A DNA stretch of 64,000 nucleotides from Fodinibius sp051746985. Lineage in GTDB: Bacteria > Bacteroidota > Rhodothermia > Balneolales > Balneolaceae. Shown piece by piece: positions 42,816 to 51,609 of this stretch. Position 1 is the stretch's first letter. Each line of letters starts with the position of its first letter. The stretch is from positions 25,647 through 89,646 of the forward strand of contig JBNJFP010000012.1 in assembly GCA_051746985.1 (NCBI GenBank), read 5' to 3'. Both the position numbers and the translations under genes were made by a program. Under the pieces are notes generated by a model. That model made no database searches. It worked only from the letters and a program-made list of their open reading frames with translations, and had not been told where the DNA came from.

Positions 42816-43640
42816 TTATTCGTCGGATTCGCTTTTTTCCTGTTCTGCATAAAGCTGATTCATTTCATCATCGTCAAGAGAATAAAAATCGAAAAGCGTA
42901 TCACCTCGAAGACCAAGACGAAGGGTTTCAACAGGAATTACTTCTGAAGGTTGGATATTTCCAAGATTTACATTGCTTCCAAACTTTCGAATAAACCAAA
43001 CTTGCTGTTCTTTTTGAGGAGCTTCAAAAATAAGTTTTTCAACAGGAACCTGGTCTGCAATTTCATCAATTAATCCAGAACGAACTTCTCCGTTAGGACG
43101 AAACACCCCTACTGTTCCGCTCTCACGGGCCTCGCATATGATTTTCCATGCTCCGGCATCGAGCTCGCGCTCAATCATTTTAACCCATTTATAGGGAGGA
43201 ATAATATCATTGGGATTTTTGCTCCCGATTTCTGACAAGATGGTGAAATGCTTACTCATCTTTTGAATAATTTCCACCTTCCGTTGATCGGAAAGCCAAA
43301 TGGTACCGTTCGAAACCTCGGCATGCTCAATATTAAATCGATCAAGTAATTTCATGTAGGAATCCAGCTGATCACGCAATACATATGCCTCAAAAAGAGT
43401 TCCCCCGAAATAAACGGGAATATCAGCGTTGGAATACACTGCCAGCTTATCTTCGAGATTTTGCGTTACATAGCTGGTACCCCATCCCAGCTTGACAATA
43501 TCGATATGATTAGAACAAGACTTGCAAAAATCTTCAACTTGCCTGACACTTAGTCCCTTATCCAAGACCAGTGTCATTCCTTTATTACGAGGTTTTTCGG
43601 TACGCTTTGGGAGGTGATTAAGCTTAAAAGCCATTGGCAA
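42816..43640 (-). CDS. Phosphosulfolactate synthase (ComA-like)
   Basis: 274 residues. ComA joins phosphoenolpyruvate and sulfite to phosphosulfolactate, first step of coenzyme M synthesis in methanogens and of sulfolactate formation in some bacteria. Family stretches are KPRNKGMTLVLDKGLS, HIDIVKLGWGTSYV, VYFGGTLFEAYVLRDQLDSY, EVSNGTIWL, the strand ILSEIGSKNP and LIFEAPQKEQQVWFI. The barrel is complete. A possible role is making sulfonates for sulfonolipids or a compatible solute, but no comB or comC homologue lies nearby. It follows glgB by 113 bases and precedes the GT5 gene by 36. The family call is secure, the reaction in this organism is inferred. Confidence 0.85.
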   Translation of the reverse strand: MPMAFKLNHLPKRTEKPRNKGMTLVLDKGLSVRQVEDFCKSCSNHIDIVKLGWGTSYVTQNLEDKLAVYSNADIPVYFGGTLFEAYVLRDQLDSYMKLLDRFNIEHAEVSNGTIWLSDQRKVEIIQKMSKHFTILSEIGSKNPNDIIPPYKWVKMIERELDAGAWKIICEARESGTVGVFRPNGEVRSGLIDEIADQVPVEKLIFEAPQKEQQVWFIRKFGSNVNLGNIQPSEVIPVETLRLGLRGDTLFDFYSLDDDEMNQLYAEQEKSESDE

Positions 43641-43753
43641 TTATATTTTGACAAATTAAACGGACAAATATACTAAAACGAAGCTTGTTAATAAAGTCTA
43701 TAACTGCCTTTTATTCTCTCCAAAATTACATAACCCCTGAAAGGAAATGCCAA

Positions 43754-45622
43754 CTACCCCGCCACAAGCTTGTCGGGTTTTAATACTAACGCAGAATAAG
43801 GCTCCATCCAAAGGTGTTGATCGCCTCCCAGCCCATGATGACCACCCTTATTTGTCCCTCCGTAATACTCCGATTCGCTATTTAAGATGATGCGATATTG
43901 CTCACCCTTAAAAGGGCCGACCCGATAGTCCGATATTGGAACATCTGAAAAGTTAAGCACAAACAACAAATGGTTCTCGGGGCTTGAGGCTTTCCGCAAA
44001 AAGGCAAATACCGACGGGGGGTTGTCGCCCAATGCAATCCACTCAAACCCTTCGGCCTCACGATCTTGCTCATGCAACGATTTTTCATACCTATATAGCT
44101 GATTCAAATCATCAACCAGTCTTTTGACCCCCTGATGGCGCTTGTGATCTAACAAATGCCAGTGCAAAGGACGATCTTCAGCCCATTCGCTTGTTTCGGC
44201 AAACTCTCCCCCCATAAAGAGCAGTTTTTTGCCAGGATGCCCAAAAAAGTACGTAAACAACAGCCGTAGATTGGCAAATTGCTCGTTTTCATTGCCTGTA
44301 CTCTTCCATACCATCGGCTTTTTAAGATGAACAACCTCATCATGCGAAAAGGGGAGTACGAAATTTTCCGAATAGTTATACATCATCGGAAAGGTGATCT
44401 TATTGGGATCCTGACTGCGCCCTTCGGGATCCTTTTGGATGTATTCGAGTGTATCATTCATCCACCCCATGTTCCATTTATAATCAAAACCAAGCCCATC
44501 ATTATGTACAGGCGTTGTTACCCCCGGCCAGGATGTTGACTCTTCGGCAAACGTTAGAATGCCCGGAAATTGCCCGTGTATCATCTTATTAAAATCCTTT
44601 AAAAACCGTATGGCCTCCAAATGTTCGTTTCCACCGTACTTGTTGGGCGACCATTCCCCATGCTCTTTCGAATAATCCAGATAAAGCATCGATGCCACAG
44701 CATCCACCCGTAATCCATCGACATGAAATTTATTGCACCAGTAGTGGGCATTTGAAAGTAAAAAATTGCGTACTCCTTCTTTGCCGTAATCAAAAATATA
44801 CGTCCCCCAGTCTTTCTGCTCCCGTTTTTTGGGATCGCTGTATTCATAAAGCGGAGTACTGTCGAACATTTGCAGTCCTTGCTCATCTTTCGGGAAGTGC
44901 CCCGGAACCCAATCCATAATTACACCAATATCGTTTTTGTGGCACTCATTGATGAAGTACATTAAATCTTTAGGTTCTCCCAGCCTGCTTGTTGGAGCAA
45001 AATATCCCGTAATTTGATATCCCCACGAAGGATCATACGGATGTTCGGCAATAGGCATCAGTTCAATATGAGTAAAGCCGGCCTCCTTTACATAGGGAAC
45101 CAGATCATGGGCCAACTCACGGTACGTTAAATACTCATCGTTGTGCGGGCCTTTTCTTTTCCAGGATGCCAAATGCACCTCATAAATAGATATGGGTTTA
45201 TCAAACGCTTGGCGGTCGGCCCGGTTTTTCATCCAAGCGTCATCCTCCCATTCAAATCCCCCTAAATCATACACCAGTGAAGCCGTTTTCGGACGCACCT
45301 CCATCGCGTGGGCATACGGATCGGATTTTAAAAAAGGCGGAGCATCTTCGGCTGTTTTTAACTCAAACTTATATAACGTCCAATGCTCGATATCCTCCAC
45401 AAAAGTGGACCAGATACCGGTATCCTCATCCTTCTCCATCGGATTTTGCCGGCCATCCCAATTATTAAATTCACCCACTACACTTACGCTGTGCGCATGA
45501 GGTGCCCAAACAGAAAAAAAGACCCCTTCATCTTTAAAGTGCGCACCCAAAAGTTCATACGCCTGATGGTGGTTACCCTCTTGCCACTTCGCTTTGTCGG
45601 TATCGTTTAAAATAACAGTCAA
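43754..45622 (-). CDS. glgB: 1,4-alpha-glucan branching enzyme
   Basis: GH13 enzyme that makes alpha-1,6 branches in glycogen. The CBM48-like N-terminal domain (VFFSVWAPHAHSVSVVGEFNNWDGRQNPM) begins at about residue 33, followed by the barrel with YEVHLASWKRKG, HIELMPIAEHPYDPSWGYQITGYFAP, the nucleophile region HVDGLRVDAVASMLYLDY, the acid/base region LTFAEESTSWPGVT, and LPFSHDEVVH. The C-terminal all-beta domain is present. Length 622 residues: the extra N-terminal domain of E. coli GlgB (728 residues) is missing. It is the first of the run glgB-comA-GT5-lipoprotein-barrel-TPR. Confidence 0.96.
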   Translation of the reverse strand: MTVILNDTDKAKWQEGNHHQAYELLGAHFKDEGVFFSVWAPHAHSVSVVGEFNNWDGRQNPMEKDEDTGIWSTFVEDIEHWTLYKFELKTAEDAPPFLKSDPYAHAMEVRPKTASLVYDLGGFEWEDDAWMKNRADRQAFDKPISIYEVHLASWKRKGPHNDEYLTYRELAHDLVPYVKEAGFTHIELMPIAEHPYDPSWGYQITGYFAPTSRLGEPKDLMYFINECHKNDIGVIMDWVPGHFPKDEQGLQMFDSTPLYEYSDPKKREQKDWGTYIFDYGKEGVRNFLLSNAHYWCNKFHVDGLRVDAVASMLYLDYSKEHGEWSPNKYGGNEHLEAIRFLKDFNKMIHGQFPGILTFAEESTSWPGVTTPVHNDGLGFDYKWNMGWMNDTLEYIQKDPEGRSQDPNKITFPMMYNYSENFVLPFSHDEVVHLKKPMVWKSTGNENEQFANLRLLFTYFFGHPGKKLLFMGGEFAETSEWAEDRPLHWHLLDHKRHQGVKRLVDDLNQLYRYEKSLHEQDREAEGFEWIALGDNPPSVFAFLRKASSPENHLLFVLNFSDVPISDYRVGPFKGEQYRIILNSESEYYGGTNKGGHHGLGGDQHLWMEPYSALVLKPDKLVAG

Positions 45623-45707
45623 CTACCTTGGATTAGAGACATTTACAGTGAAGACTATATAGTTAATGCAAAAAGAATGAAATAACAATAGCCGTCTGAG
45701 CATCTAC

Positions 45708-45737
45708 AAAAGATAGCATAATATTATGCTATCTTTT
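45708..45737. repeat. 30-bp perfect palindrome
   Basis: AAAAGATAGCATAAT is followed at once by its exact reverse complement, ending in TTTT. It lies between glgB and the lipoprotein genes. It could be a bidirectional terminator with T runs on both sides or a binding site in the glgB promoter region; it is A/T-rich. Confidence 0.8.
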
Positions 45738-45770
45738 TAATCTCTTATAAACTTTATGCAAAGATTAGCC

Positions 45771-45804
45771 CAAAAAAATATCCCAACCCGGAAAGCCCCG
45801 AGTT
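45771..45804 (-). terminator. Likely terminator of the lipoprotein gene run
   Basis: On the minus strand CAACTCGG pairs with CCGGGTTG (one G:T pair) and a T7 run follows. It is 38 bases behind the stop of the LPP20-type lipoprotein gene at 45843. Confidence 0.8.
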
Positions 45805-45842
45805 GAGATATAAAACAGCTTTAAAAACTGGCGGTCTGCCTA

Positions 45843-46430
45843 CTATTCTTCCGATGGCATGTTGCCCTCTTTCATTTCGTCGATTGACTTTTTCATCTCT
45901 TCAAAGCCCTTTTCAGCCTTAAATTTGGTGTACAGCTCTTCGTCTTTAGAAAGGGTGTTTTCAAGAGCCTCATTCATAGCATCAGCTGCTTCCCCAACCG
46001 GCATTCGCACCAACATCAGTACTTCGTGTTTGGTATTGTTATCTCTTTGGTAGAATGAGCTTTCATCTATTTCAACACCGCGCAGGGTTTGCTCCCCAAT
46101 CGATTTTGAGACATCCGTAAATACTTCGCTGTAATTGCTGTCATCGCCAGAAGTTGTTTCTTCGGCAAAATTTTTCTGCATAGCACTCACCTCTGATTCA
46201 AGCTTTAATGTAAGTGCTGCGCGGCCTTCTTCCATTGCCTGCTTTCTGGCCATACTTCTGCGAGAAGAAGTTCCTTCACCAACAGCATACATATATTCGC
46301 TGTCGTTACTGGGTGGATTGGTGTACCAAGCTGGCAAATCGCCCGAGTCGTCAGTAACCTCCTCCGAACTGCTACAGCCTATTGCTATAAATCCTGCCAG
46401 TACAAATGTGAGTAGTATTCGTATTTTCAT
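45843..46430 (-). CDS. LPP20-family lipoprotein
   Basis: 195 residues with a lipobox AIGC (Cys19). The core DLPAWYTNPPSNDSEYMYAVGEGTSSRRSMARKQAMEEGRAALTLKLE matches the LPP20 lipoprotein family named after a Helicobacter surface antigen. A long C-terminal helical region (residues 150-195) is charged. The same core recurs in the larger lipoprotein two genes upstream, so these are paralogues. Role in the family is not established; members lie in clusters with LpoB and COG3014 proteins in Vibrio and others. It is the last of four lipoprotein genes on this strand, 170 bases behind its neighbour. Confidence 0.88.
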   Translation of the reverse strand: MKIRILLTFVLAGFIAIGCSSSEEVTDDSGDLPAWYTNPPSNDSEYMYAVGEGTSSRRSMARKQAMEEGRAALTLKLESEVSAMQKNFAEETTSGDDSNYSEVFTDVSKSIGEQTLRGVEIDESSFYQRDNNTKHEVLMLVRMPVGEAADAMNEALENTLSKDEELYTKFKAEKGFEEMKKSIDEMKEGNMPSEE

Positions 46431-46599
46431 AATGATCCCTTTTTGTTTTAAATGATGTAATTAAAGTAGTCCATGTTGATGAACATTGTTGTTATTATCC
46501 CACCTGAAATGAGACAAATAAAATGTTAGTATTTGCCAATAATTGACATTGTTTTGATAAATAGCCTTTTAGCATAAATAATCATAAAATTTTTTGTGG

Positions 46600-47652
46600 C
46601 TACTCTGCCGATAGCAGCTCCTCATTGACAAAATGGGGGAATTCATCCTTCAATTTTTCCCCGACAGCCTGTATTGCTCTTTGACGAGCATATTCTTCAT
46701 TCATACTGCCCTCGCGCCCCTCGGCCGTATAAGTGCTAAACCACTGACCGGTTTCCTTATTTTGTGCTTCCAGCTGTAGTGCCCACTGTATAAACTCCGC
46801 ATCAGGGCGATTTAAATCAACCGGCTTCATCGTTACATCCACCTTCATTTCTATAATAGGATCTTCCGCATCAGCGGCCATGGTAAAACCCTCGTTCTGG
46901 AATTGCCTGCTGAGTGTTGACAATACTTCTCGAGGCGTATCTTCACCCATCAGTTTAACCGTACACTCCCTTTGGGCCTGCTGGTACTCTTGCATAGTGA
47001 TCGTAAGTAGATCTTCTTCGGCCCCCGCACCCTGCCCCGTTAATATGGCTCGCTGATTAATCAGCATATCATTAACCTGTGCTGCCGTCAAGGCTTGCTT
47101 GGCAAAAATAAGTTTATCCAGCTTACTGCTGGTTTCGGATGTCTTATTACGAAGCGATTTTATTCTCTGGCGATTATTTTCGATCTCTTCACTGTAAAGT
47201 CGAGAGGTCTCCATGCGATCCATCACCGCAAGCGCGTAAAAAGTTCCATCGGGAGCCTCGTGCACTTCCTTTATTTGCACATTTTTCATTTGCTGATTAG
47301 AACCAACCTCCGATGTAGTAATTAAATTAGTATTTTCTCTTGTGGTTGTTCCTTCTTCAGAATCCGTTATTTCTTCGAACTCGTTCACATACGATTCTTC
47401 GACTTCCACGTCGGAGACAAACCGCTGGGCTAAATTAGCCTGTGCCTGATTTCTGGCCCCTTCACGAGAAGGCGATGAACCAACGGCCATCAAAAACTGA
47501 TCGTCACTAAACTGCTTAGAAGGGTCATCAACCCATGCCGGCAAATCGGCATTCTGAGCTTCTGCAGTGGTTGAACAGCCATACATAAATGCAAAGAGCA
47601 CACTCCCCATTAAAAGAAGTAATAGCTGACTATTATAATTTTTCACCATCAT
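46600..47652 (-). CDS. LPP20-like lipoprotein, long paralogue
   Basis: 350 residues with a lipobox MYGC (about Cys26). Residues 36-150 repeat the LPP20 core (DLPAWVDDPSKQFSDDQFLMAVGSSPSREGARNQAQANLAQRFV). A coiled-coil region covers about 155-190 (RLYSEEIENNRQRIKSLRNKT), and residues 210-340 form a beta-rich LPP20/LpoA-like domain (REVLSTLSRQFQNEGFTM, MKVDVTMKPVDLN). It is 19 bases behind the COG3014 gene, so coexpression is very likely. Function unknown; envelope anchoring is certain from the lipobox. Confidence 0.85.
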   Translation of the reverse strand: MMVKNYNSQLLLLLMGSVLFAFMYGCSTTAEAQNADLPAWVDDPSKQFSDDQFLMAVGSSPSREGARNQAQANLAQRFVSDVEVEESYVNEFEEITDSEEGTTTRENTNLITTSEVGSNQQMKNVQIKEVHEAPDGTFYALAVMDRMETSRLYSEEIENNRQRIKSLRNKTSETSSKLDKLIFAKQALTAAQVNDMLINQRAILTGQGAGAEEDLLTITMQEYQQAQRECTVKLMGEDTPREVLSTLSRQFQNEGFTMAADAEDPIIEMKVDVTMKPVDLNRPDAEFIQWALQLEAQNKETGQWFSTYTAEGREGSMNEEYARQRAIQAVGEKLKDEFPHFVNEELLSAE

Positions 47653-47670
47653 AAATTGTGCTTAGGAATT

Positions 47671-48999
47671 TTAATTTGAATAAATTGATGCTACCGGTTC
47701 TAATCGTTCGCGCTCAGTAATTTCAACGTTCCTTGATTCGGTATATAATAATTCTCCGGTTTTGGAATAATACTTGAAAGAAATATTATGTTTCCCGGCC
47801 GGCAACTTAACTACATTGGTATAAATCTTGCCCGGCATAGTTTGCCAGCCCCGCAGATCTGCCTGTTCGGAAGCCTCACGAGCCCGCCCACCTACAAAAC
47901 TGGCGATACCACCTGCCACTTCTCCGTACTCATCCTCAATAGCACCCGTGGTAGCCTCCTGGGCTACCGATTTTAATACTCCGCGGATGATTGCTCGCGA
48001 AATAATAATGGGCTTTTTTATTTCAAAAGTTTCTCGTGCAACTTTATCCATTTCTTCGATAATCTTTAACTCTTTTGATAACGAATCGTTGACAACTACC
48101 TCGATACTGCCCACCGATGACGGCTGCATAACAAGTTTGGGAATAGCAACCTTCACCCCGCGACCGTCAAAGTTAAAATCTGTGTTGATGCTGTTATCCA
48201 CTTTATCAGGAGCATTGCCACAAAAAGCCATGAACATGGTATTATATTCTTCGGGATACTCCACCTTGGCAAAAGCAGAGTCGTACCGAAGCTCGGAATC
48301 GGACAATGCCCGGTGGTTTTCAATAGCTTTTTTTAGCTTGTCCATCTCTATCCGGGCCCCATCCTCTTCTCCGGCTTTGGCGTGCAACGCACTTGCCAAA
48401 TAATGACTCAGGGGACTGGAGTGAATGCTGGAGGTGCCCGCCTCCCACTTAATTTCTTCTTCGGTGTCTGTGGTATCTGATTCTGCCATGGCCTCGGCAT
48501 AATCACCATATTTTTGCTCAGCCTCGGTTAATTTTTGGGCAATTCGGCGGGCTTCTACCATAGCACTTTCGAAGTCGTTCATTTTTAGATACCCCAAACT
48601 CTTAAAACCATTCAGATAGATATCTTCATAGACTTCCCCGTTATAATTGAGCTGGTTATCATTACTCAAAAATGCCCCAATCCCCGTTTTAATGCTTTTA
48701 GTAAAAAACTGATCGATATACGATTCGGCATTAGAAAACGACAGGATGCTCGCTTCAAAATCCCCTTTAAAATAATTGATTGTACCCTTCTCTAACGCAT
48801 ACAACACGCGATCCTTTGAATTATAAATCTCATTGTCTTTCAGGCTGTCGGCAATAAAATCCGCTCTTTCATAGTCTCCGGACTGAAAAGAAGTTCTCAT
48901 CTGCTTTTGGCCACTCATCAGGTTTTGTGAGCCACAGCCGGCAATAAGGGCCGCCCCAAAAAGCAGCCATAAGAAATGTGTAACCCTGCCAACCAACAT
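47671..48999 (-). CDS. COG3014-type lipoprotein with TPR-like N-terminal half
   Basis: 442 residues, lipobox LIAGC (Cys22). The N-terminal half is helical with TPR-like spacing (FQSGDYERADFIADSL, YALEKGTINYFKGDFEASILSFSNAESYIDQF, NGFKSLGYLKMNDFESAMVEARRIAQKL). The C-terminal half contains GRGVKVAIPKLVMQPSSVGSI, ISRAIIRGVLKSVAQEATTGAIEDEYG with GIASFVGGRAREASEQADLRGWQTMPGKIY, the family signature. COG3014 proteins occur with LPP20 and LpoB genes in several bacteria. The LpoB gene ends 158 bases upstream of its start codon. Surface or periplasmic role is unknown. Confidence 0.8.
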   Translation of the reverse strand: MLVGRVTHFLWLLFGAALIAGCGSQNLMSGQKQMRTSFQSGDYERADFIADSLKDNEIYNSKDRVLYALEKGTINYFKGDFEASILSFSNAESYIDQFFTKSIKTGIGAFLSNDNQLNYNGEVYEDIYLNGFKSLGYLKMNDFESAMVEARRIAQKLTEAEQKYGDYAEAMAESDTTDTEEEIKWEAGTSSIHSSPLSHYLASALHAKAGEEDGARIEMDKLKKAIENHRALSDSELRYDSAFAKVEYPEEYNTMFMAFCGNAPDKVDNSINTDFNFDGRGVKVAIPKLVMQPSSVGSIEVVVNDSLSKELKIIEEMDKVARETFEIKKPIIISRAIIRGVLKSVAQEATTGAIEDEYGEVAGGIASFVGGRAREASEQADLRGWQTMPGKIYTNVVKLPAGKHNISFKYYSKTGELLYTESRNVEITERERLEPVASIYSN

Positions 49000-49157
49000 T
49001 AAGCTAACCCTTATTTATTCAACTTGTCATTTACCCCTGCAGATAATTTCTAATCCCGATGTTAGAACGTCCACAATATAATTCCTTTTACTCTCTTGGT
49101 GATCTCCTTTGGAGTCGCCAATACCTGGCAACGCCAAATCTTACTTACAAACTCTAC

Positions 49158-49757
49158 TTACCACTTAACCTTACTTCGTTCAATCATCTTCTTAATTTTC
49201 TTATTTCCAATCCAAGCCTTGTTGTTCGACTCTACATTTATCAACTCCAGATTAACGGTATAAAACTTAGCGGCTTGCGTTCCATCCACATTCTTATCCA
49301 CATTAGCGTCAATATTTCCTACCAGCATATAATCTGCCCCCAATTCCTGGGCCAGCGATGCGGCCGTTTCATACGAAGCGTGTTGCTGCTGGTCAGATCG
49401 CTCGGCCCTGATATCTTCACGCTGATCCGGGTCGGCAACAATCTGAACGCCCTGACTATTGACAATAGCTCGCTCCATTTCTTTGATAAAAATATCGGTT
49501 TGGATATGTTCTGAAGTATTATTCTGAACATTACCGACAATCAATACCGGTGCCTCATCTTCATTTTGGAGCCAAGCCGCCGATAAAATATCTGACGTCA
49601 TATCCTCAGCTACCATCCGGGCGTCAGTGTCATTCCAATTCCCCGATAGATCTGACTGAGAATCGGGATCTACCCGCTGCACGCTTTGAGAGGGTCCGCA
49701 ACCCCATAAAAAAAATACCCCAAGCACAGTGCTAATTAATAATCGTGTAAAGGTCAT
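49158..49757 (-). CDS. LpoB-like penicillin-binding protein activator
   Basis: 199 residues, lipobox FLWGC (Cys20). The mature domain (residues 45-199) has the LpoB pattern: GNWNDTDARMVAEDMTSDILSAAWL, VLIVGNVQNNTSEHIQTDIFIKEMERAIVNS, then AASLAQELGADYMLVGNID and YTVNLELINVESNNKAWIGNKKIKKMIERSK. E. coli LpoB reaches from the outer membrane to PBP1b and stimulates glycan synthesis. There is no long disordered linker as in E. coli, so a direct stimulatory role is less sure. It heads the lipoprotein run and is divergent from the transglutaminase-like gene. Confidence 0.88.
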   Translation of the reverse strand: MTFTRLLISTVLGVFFLWGCGPSQSVQRVDPDSQSDLSGNWNDTDARMVAEDMTSDILSAAWLQNEDEAPVLIVGNVQNNTSEHIQTDIFIKEMERAIVNSQGVQIVADPDQREDIRAERSDQQQHASYETAASLAQELGADYMLVGNIDANVDKNVDGTQAAKFYTVNLELINVESNNKAWIGNKKIKKMIERSKVKW

Positions 49758-50019
49758 AGGCTGACTCTCTTAAATTTTCTTATCGTTGTACCCGCTATAT
49801 TTCCATCAACTTGAACATGCTATTTTTCATTTACGATTTCAAATATTTATTATTTCTCTCATCAAAATTGATGCCTGCCCATAGAAATAAACAGCCCCTT
49901 CTGCCTTTAAACCCATATTTATTAATTAGACAAAGCCATTTTAATTGCTAATATTGTCGATTGATTTGTGGATGCGTGATTGTAAAAATTAAGTTCATCG
50001 ATAACGAGGGATTACCATT

Positions 50020-51603
50020 ATGAAAGAAATTACTATAAGATTCGTTGGTTGTTTAATTTTGTCAGTTCTGTTTCTTGGGCTCACGGCTGATATTAGCCGG
50101 GGGCAGGATTTTGAAGAGTGGAAGGAGAACTACCTCAATGAATTCGAGGAGTTTCAAAATGAGCACGACAAGGAATTCCATGAGATGCTGCAGAATGAGT
50201 GGGAGGAGTTTGCCGGTGAAAATAGTCCCGAATTTTATGAGGAGCCCAAGCCGGATGTCATACCTGGGGTTGAAGAAACCAGCCCTACAGATTCCACTCC
50301 TCAAAAACCTAAAGAAGAGAAGAAAGAAAATCGCACTGAACGTGAAGATAAGCCCAGCGAGCCAAAAGCGTCCCCTTCGGAAGAATCCCCAAAGCCTGCC
50401 GCTGAACAGAAAACCGAACAACGCACCAATAACAGTGCCCCAAAAGATCTTTCGCCCACCTTTTCCCCGAATGTAGAAAAGGCCGAAATTGAAAGTCAGC
50501 GCCTCAACTATTTTGGCGTGCCCATCCATTACAAATATTACTCAGCCTATAAAACGCAGATAGATCGCCCAGTTGAAAAAGAATCCATTTCAAAGTTCTG
50601 GAAACATTTAAGTACGAAAGACTATCCAGCGTTTTTGGAGCAAATCCAGCAAGTGCGTTCCGAGCTGTCATTAAATGATTATGGATACGCCCAGTTGCTA
50701 AATAATATAGGGACTCAAATTTATGGGAGCGATACCCACGAAGCGAAGCTATTTACCTGGTTTATGCTAACCCAATCTGGCTTTGGCACCAAAATAGCTT
50801 TTAACAAGCAAAACATCTTCCTTCTTGTTAAAGCCAATCCCAATGTTCTTAATACTACGTATTTTAGAATTGACGGGTCAAAGTATTACGGCATAAATTT
50901 TGATCAAAATTACTCCGAACTCCCCTCTAATTTATACACCTACGAGGGCGATCATCCCAAATCCAAAAAGCGAGAAATTGATCTTCGATTTTCGAAACTA
51001 CCAGATATTCCCCAAGAGCACGAAGAGCGCAGCCTGCAATTTACCTTCCGGGATTCAACTTATACAATCAACGTTCCGGTTGACAAGCAGGTCGTAAATT
51101 ATTTTAAAAATTATCCTAAGGCCGACTTGGATCTATACTTTAACAGCCAGATGGATGGACAAACACATCAACAATTGCTTAGCTCGCTTGAACCGCTGCT
51201 GGAAGAAAAATCCACCCTCGAACAGGTCAATCTTCTGCTTCGCTTTACCCAGCGATCGTTTGAATATGAGACCGACCAGGATCAGTTTAATACCGAAAAG
51301 AAAATGTTTCCCATGGAGACGCTCTATTACCCGGCTTCCGACTGTGACGACCGGACCATTCTATTGGCGTATCTTATAGAAGAACTCACCGACCTGGAAT
51401 ACGTTGTGGTGCGGTATCCCGGTCACTTAACGCTCGCGGTGCATTTCCCTGATGAGAAACCAGAAGGTCCACGTGTTAATAGCCCGATCACCTACAACGG
51501 AAAATCATATTACGTTAGCGACCCAACATATTTTGGTGCTGATGCTGGCATGGTTATGACGAAATTTCAAGATACCCGCCCTAAAGAGGTTTTTAAGTTT
51601 TAG
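50020..51603 (+). CDS. Secreted transglutaminase-like cysteine protein with acidic/proline-rich linker
   Basis: 527 residues with a signal peptide (residues 1-28, ISRGQ). Residues 29-75 are strongly acidic and aromatic (FEEWKENYLNEFEEFQNEHD), and 80-150 a Pro/Glu/Ser/Lys linker. Residues 155-380 are of unknown fold. The transglutaminase core at 400-505 has Cys442 (ASDCDDRT), His469 (RYPGHLTLAV) and Asp501 (VSDPTYF) in the order and spacing of the papain-like triad. The family includes proteases, amidases and acyltransferases. The divergent lipoprotein run begins 262 bases away. It ends 7 bases before the putP stop. Confidence 0.8.
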   Translation: MKEITIRFVGCLILSVLFLGLTADISRGQDFEEWKENYLNEFEEFQNEHDKEFHEMLQNEWEEFAGENSPEFYEEPKPDVIPGVEETSPTDSTPQKPKEEKKENRTEREDKPSEPKASPSEESPKPAAEQKTEQRTNNSAPKDLSPTFSPNVEKAEIESQRLNYFGVPIHYKYYSAYKTQIDRPVEKESISKFWKHLSTKDYPAFLEQIQQVRSELSLNDYGYAQLLNNIGTQIYGSDTHEAKLFTWFMLTQSGFGTKIAFNKQNIFLLVKANPNVLNTTYFRIDGSKYYGINFDQNYSELPSNLYTYEGDHPKSKKREIDLRFSKLPDIPQEHEERSLQFTFRDSTYTINVPVDKQVVNYFKNYPKADLDLYFNSQMDGQTHQQLLSSLEPLLEEKSTLEQVNLLLRFTQRSFEYETDQDQFNTEKKMFPMETLYYPASDCDDRTILLAYLIEELTDLEYVVVRYPGHLTLAVHFPDEKPEGPRVNSPITYNGKSYYVSDPTYFGADAGMVMTKFQDTRPKEVFKF

Positions 51604-51609
51604 TTGGTA

